Origin: Bacillota bacterium
GTDB lineage: Bacteria > Bacillota > Sulfobacillia > JAJZYS01 > JAJYTV01
DNA length: 7,237 nucleotides
Assembly (NCBI GenBank): GCA_021792885.1
Contig: JAJYTV010000084.1
Span: 1-7,237, forward strand
Reading direction: 5' to 3'
The position numbers and the translations under genes were made by a program. Shown here piece by piece: positions 6,623-7,237 of the stretch. The notes under the pieces are model-generated. The model had not been told where the DNA came from. It worked only from the letters and a program-made list of their open reading frames with translations, and did no database searches. The first letter of the stretch is position 1. Each line of letters opens with the position of its first letter.

Positions 6623-7237
6623 CGCCTCTCCCCCCTCTCCCGCAGCGCCGCCGCGATCGCCCGCGCGGCGCGCTTGCCATCCCCGACGGCCTGCACGGCC
6701 GTCGCGCCGCCGTTCACGGCGTCGCCGCCCGTGTAGTAGCGGGGATTGTCCGTGCAGCCGGTCGCCTCGTCCGCGGCGATGCGCCCGCCCGCAAAGCGCA
6801 GGCCGGGAATCCAGTCTGCGAGTGCCCGCCGCGGGCTCTGGCCGATCGCGCTGATCGCCGTGTCGCAAGGGAAGACGAAGTCCGTGCCCTCGAGCGGCTC
6901 CGGGCTCCGGCGCCCTGTGGCGTCCGGCTGCGAGAGCCGCGCGTAGCGGCAGGCGATCCCTTCCAGGCGGTGCGCTCCGAGGAACGCGACCGGCAGCGTC
7001 AGCCAGAGGAAGCGCACTCCCTCCTCCTGCGCCTCCTCCACCTCGAAGGGGTAGGCCGGCATCTCCGCCGCGGTGCGCCGGTAGATGATCGTGACGTCGC
7101 GCGCACCGAGGCGCAGCGCCTCGCGGGCCGCGTCGATCGCTGTGTTGCCCCCGCCGATCACCGCGACGCGCTCCCCGACGGGCGCCGCGTGGCCGGACTT
7201 CAGGCGCTCGATCCAGGGCAGCGCCAGCTCGACGCCC
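6619..7237 (-). CDS. GltD/PreT-like FAD, NAD(P)H oxidoreductase, 3' part
   Basis: C-terminal 205 residues of a pyridine-nucleotide-disulfide-type flavoprotein; the 5' end lies beyond the right edge and the first whole codon begins at 7236. A Rossmann NAD(P)H site is plain (AVIGGGNTAIDAA, followed by the IYRR stretch usual in the glutamate synthase small-subunit family). Near the C terminus are the AISAIGQ segment and the FAD-contacting YYTGGDAVNGGATAVQAV motif. The family includes GltD, PreT (dihydropyrimidine dehydrogenase) and NfnB-like proteins, which move electrons between NAD(P)H and a partner subunit. The stop codon overlaps the porG start (ATGA), so the two are translationally coupled. 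This makes electron exchange with the pyruvate oxidoreductase or its ferredoxin more likely than glutamate synthesis (inference). The missing N terminus would show whether it carries the 4Fe-4S domain of GltD/PreT. An apparent start at 7161 is an internal GTG valine, not a real start. Confidence 0.88.
   Translation of the reverse strand, partial: GVELALPWIERLKSGHAAPVGERVAVIGGGNTAIDAAREALRLGARDVTIIYRRTAAEMPAYPFEVEEAQEEGVRFLWLTLPVAFLGAHRLEGIACRYARLSQPDATGRRSPEPLEGTDFVFPCDTAISAIGQSPRRALADWIPGLRFAGGRIAADEATGCTDNPRYYTGGDAVNGGATAVQAVGDGKRAARAIAAALRERGERR

Noticed and set aside
5739..6680. In-frame upstream extension of porA
   Set aside because: The added sequence is Arg/Gly/Ala-rich, has no homology to Por proteins and overlaps porD and porG completely; the family start is at 5738.
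6619..7237. Calling the flavoprotein gltD (glutamate synthase small subunit)
   Set aside because: The fold family fits, but no gltB is visible and the gene is fused in translation to porG, so a specific GltD assignment is not supported.

Overview
The window comes from a GC-rich (visibly around 70% G+C) bacterial genome. Every gene I can support reads on the minus strand; the many long plus-strand open frames are GC-driven shadows. The metabolic content is a four-subunit pyruvate:ferredoxin oxidoreductase with strong Shine-Dalgarno sequences and overlapping genes. It suggests an anaerobe or a facultative or thermophilic bacterium. PorA, PorB and PorD resemble the Thermotoga-type heterotetramer as I remember it. 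The taxon cannot be fixed from this sequence alone.

Layout in transcription order, from high to low coordinates. (1) 7237-6619 is the 3' part of a GltD/PreT-like FAD- and NAD(P)H-binding oxidoreductase that runs off the right edge. (2) It is followed with ATGA-type or longer overlaps by porG (6622-6053), porD (6063-5725), porA (5738-4551) and porB (4564-3593). Together these form a complete heterotetrameric pyruvate:ferredoxin oxidoreductase. (3) After 60 bases comes a small class I SAM-dependent methyltransferase (3532-2960, GTG start, good ribosome binding site). It is followed at once by a 12-bp GC-rich hairpin (2955-2929) that probably ends this transcription unit. (4) A 142-base gap leads to a second unit: a fumarylacetoacetate-hydrolase-family enzyme (2817-1945), overlapping by 20 bases a large FAD-linked oxidase (1964 to beyond position 1). 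That oxidase is a complete GlcD module fused to a GlcE-like module. No standard open-frame list that requires a stop codon would show this last gene, because it is cut by the left edge.

How the genes may work together. PorGDAB interconverts pyruvate + CoA and acetyl-CoA + CO2, passing electrons through the PorB and PorD Fe-S clusters to ferredoxin. The translationally coupled flavoprotein is a good candidate for exchanging those electrons with NAD(P)H (inference). The second unit looks like 2-hydroxyacid/2-oxoacid catabolism: a glycolate-oxidase-type dehydrogenase paired with a hydrolase or hydratase of the 2-oxo-acid (COG0179-like) class. Its substrate cannot be read from the sequence. I see no mobile element, CRISPR array, tRNA or rRNA. 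The least ordinary points are the GlcD-GlcE fusion with its shortened GlcE FAD subdomain and the flavoprotein-por coupling; most of the rest is conventional metabolism.
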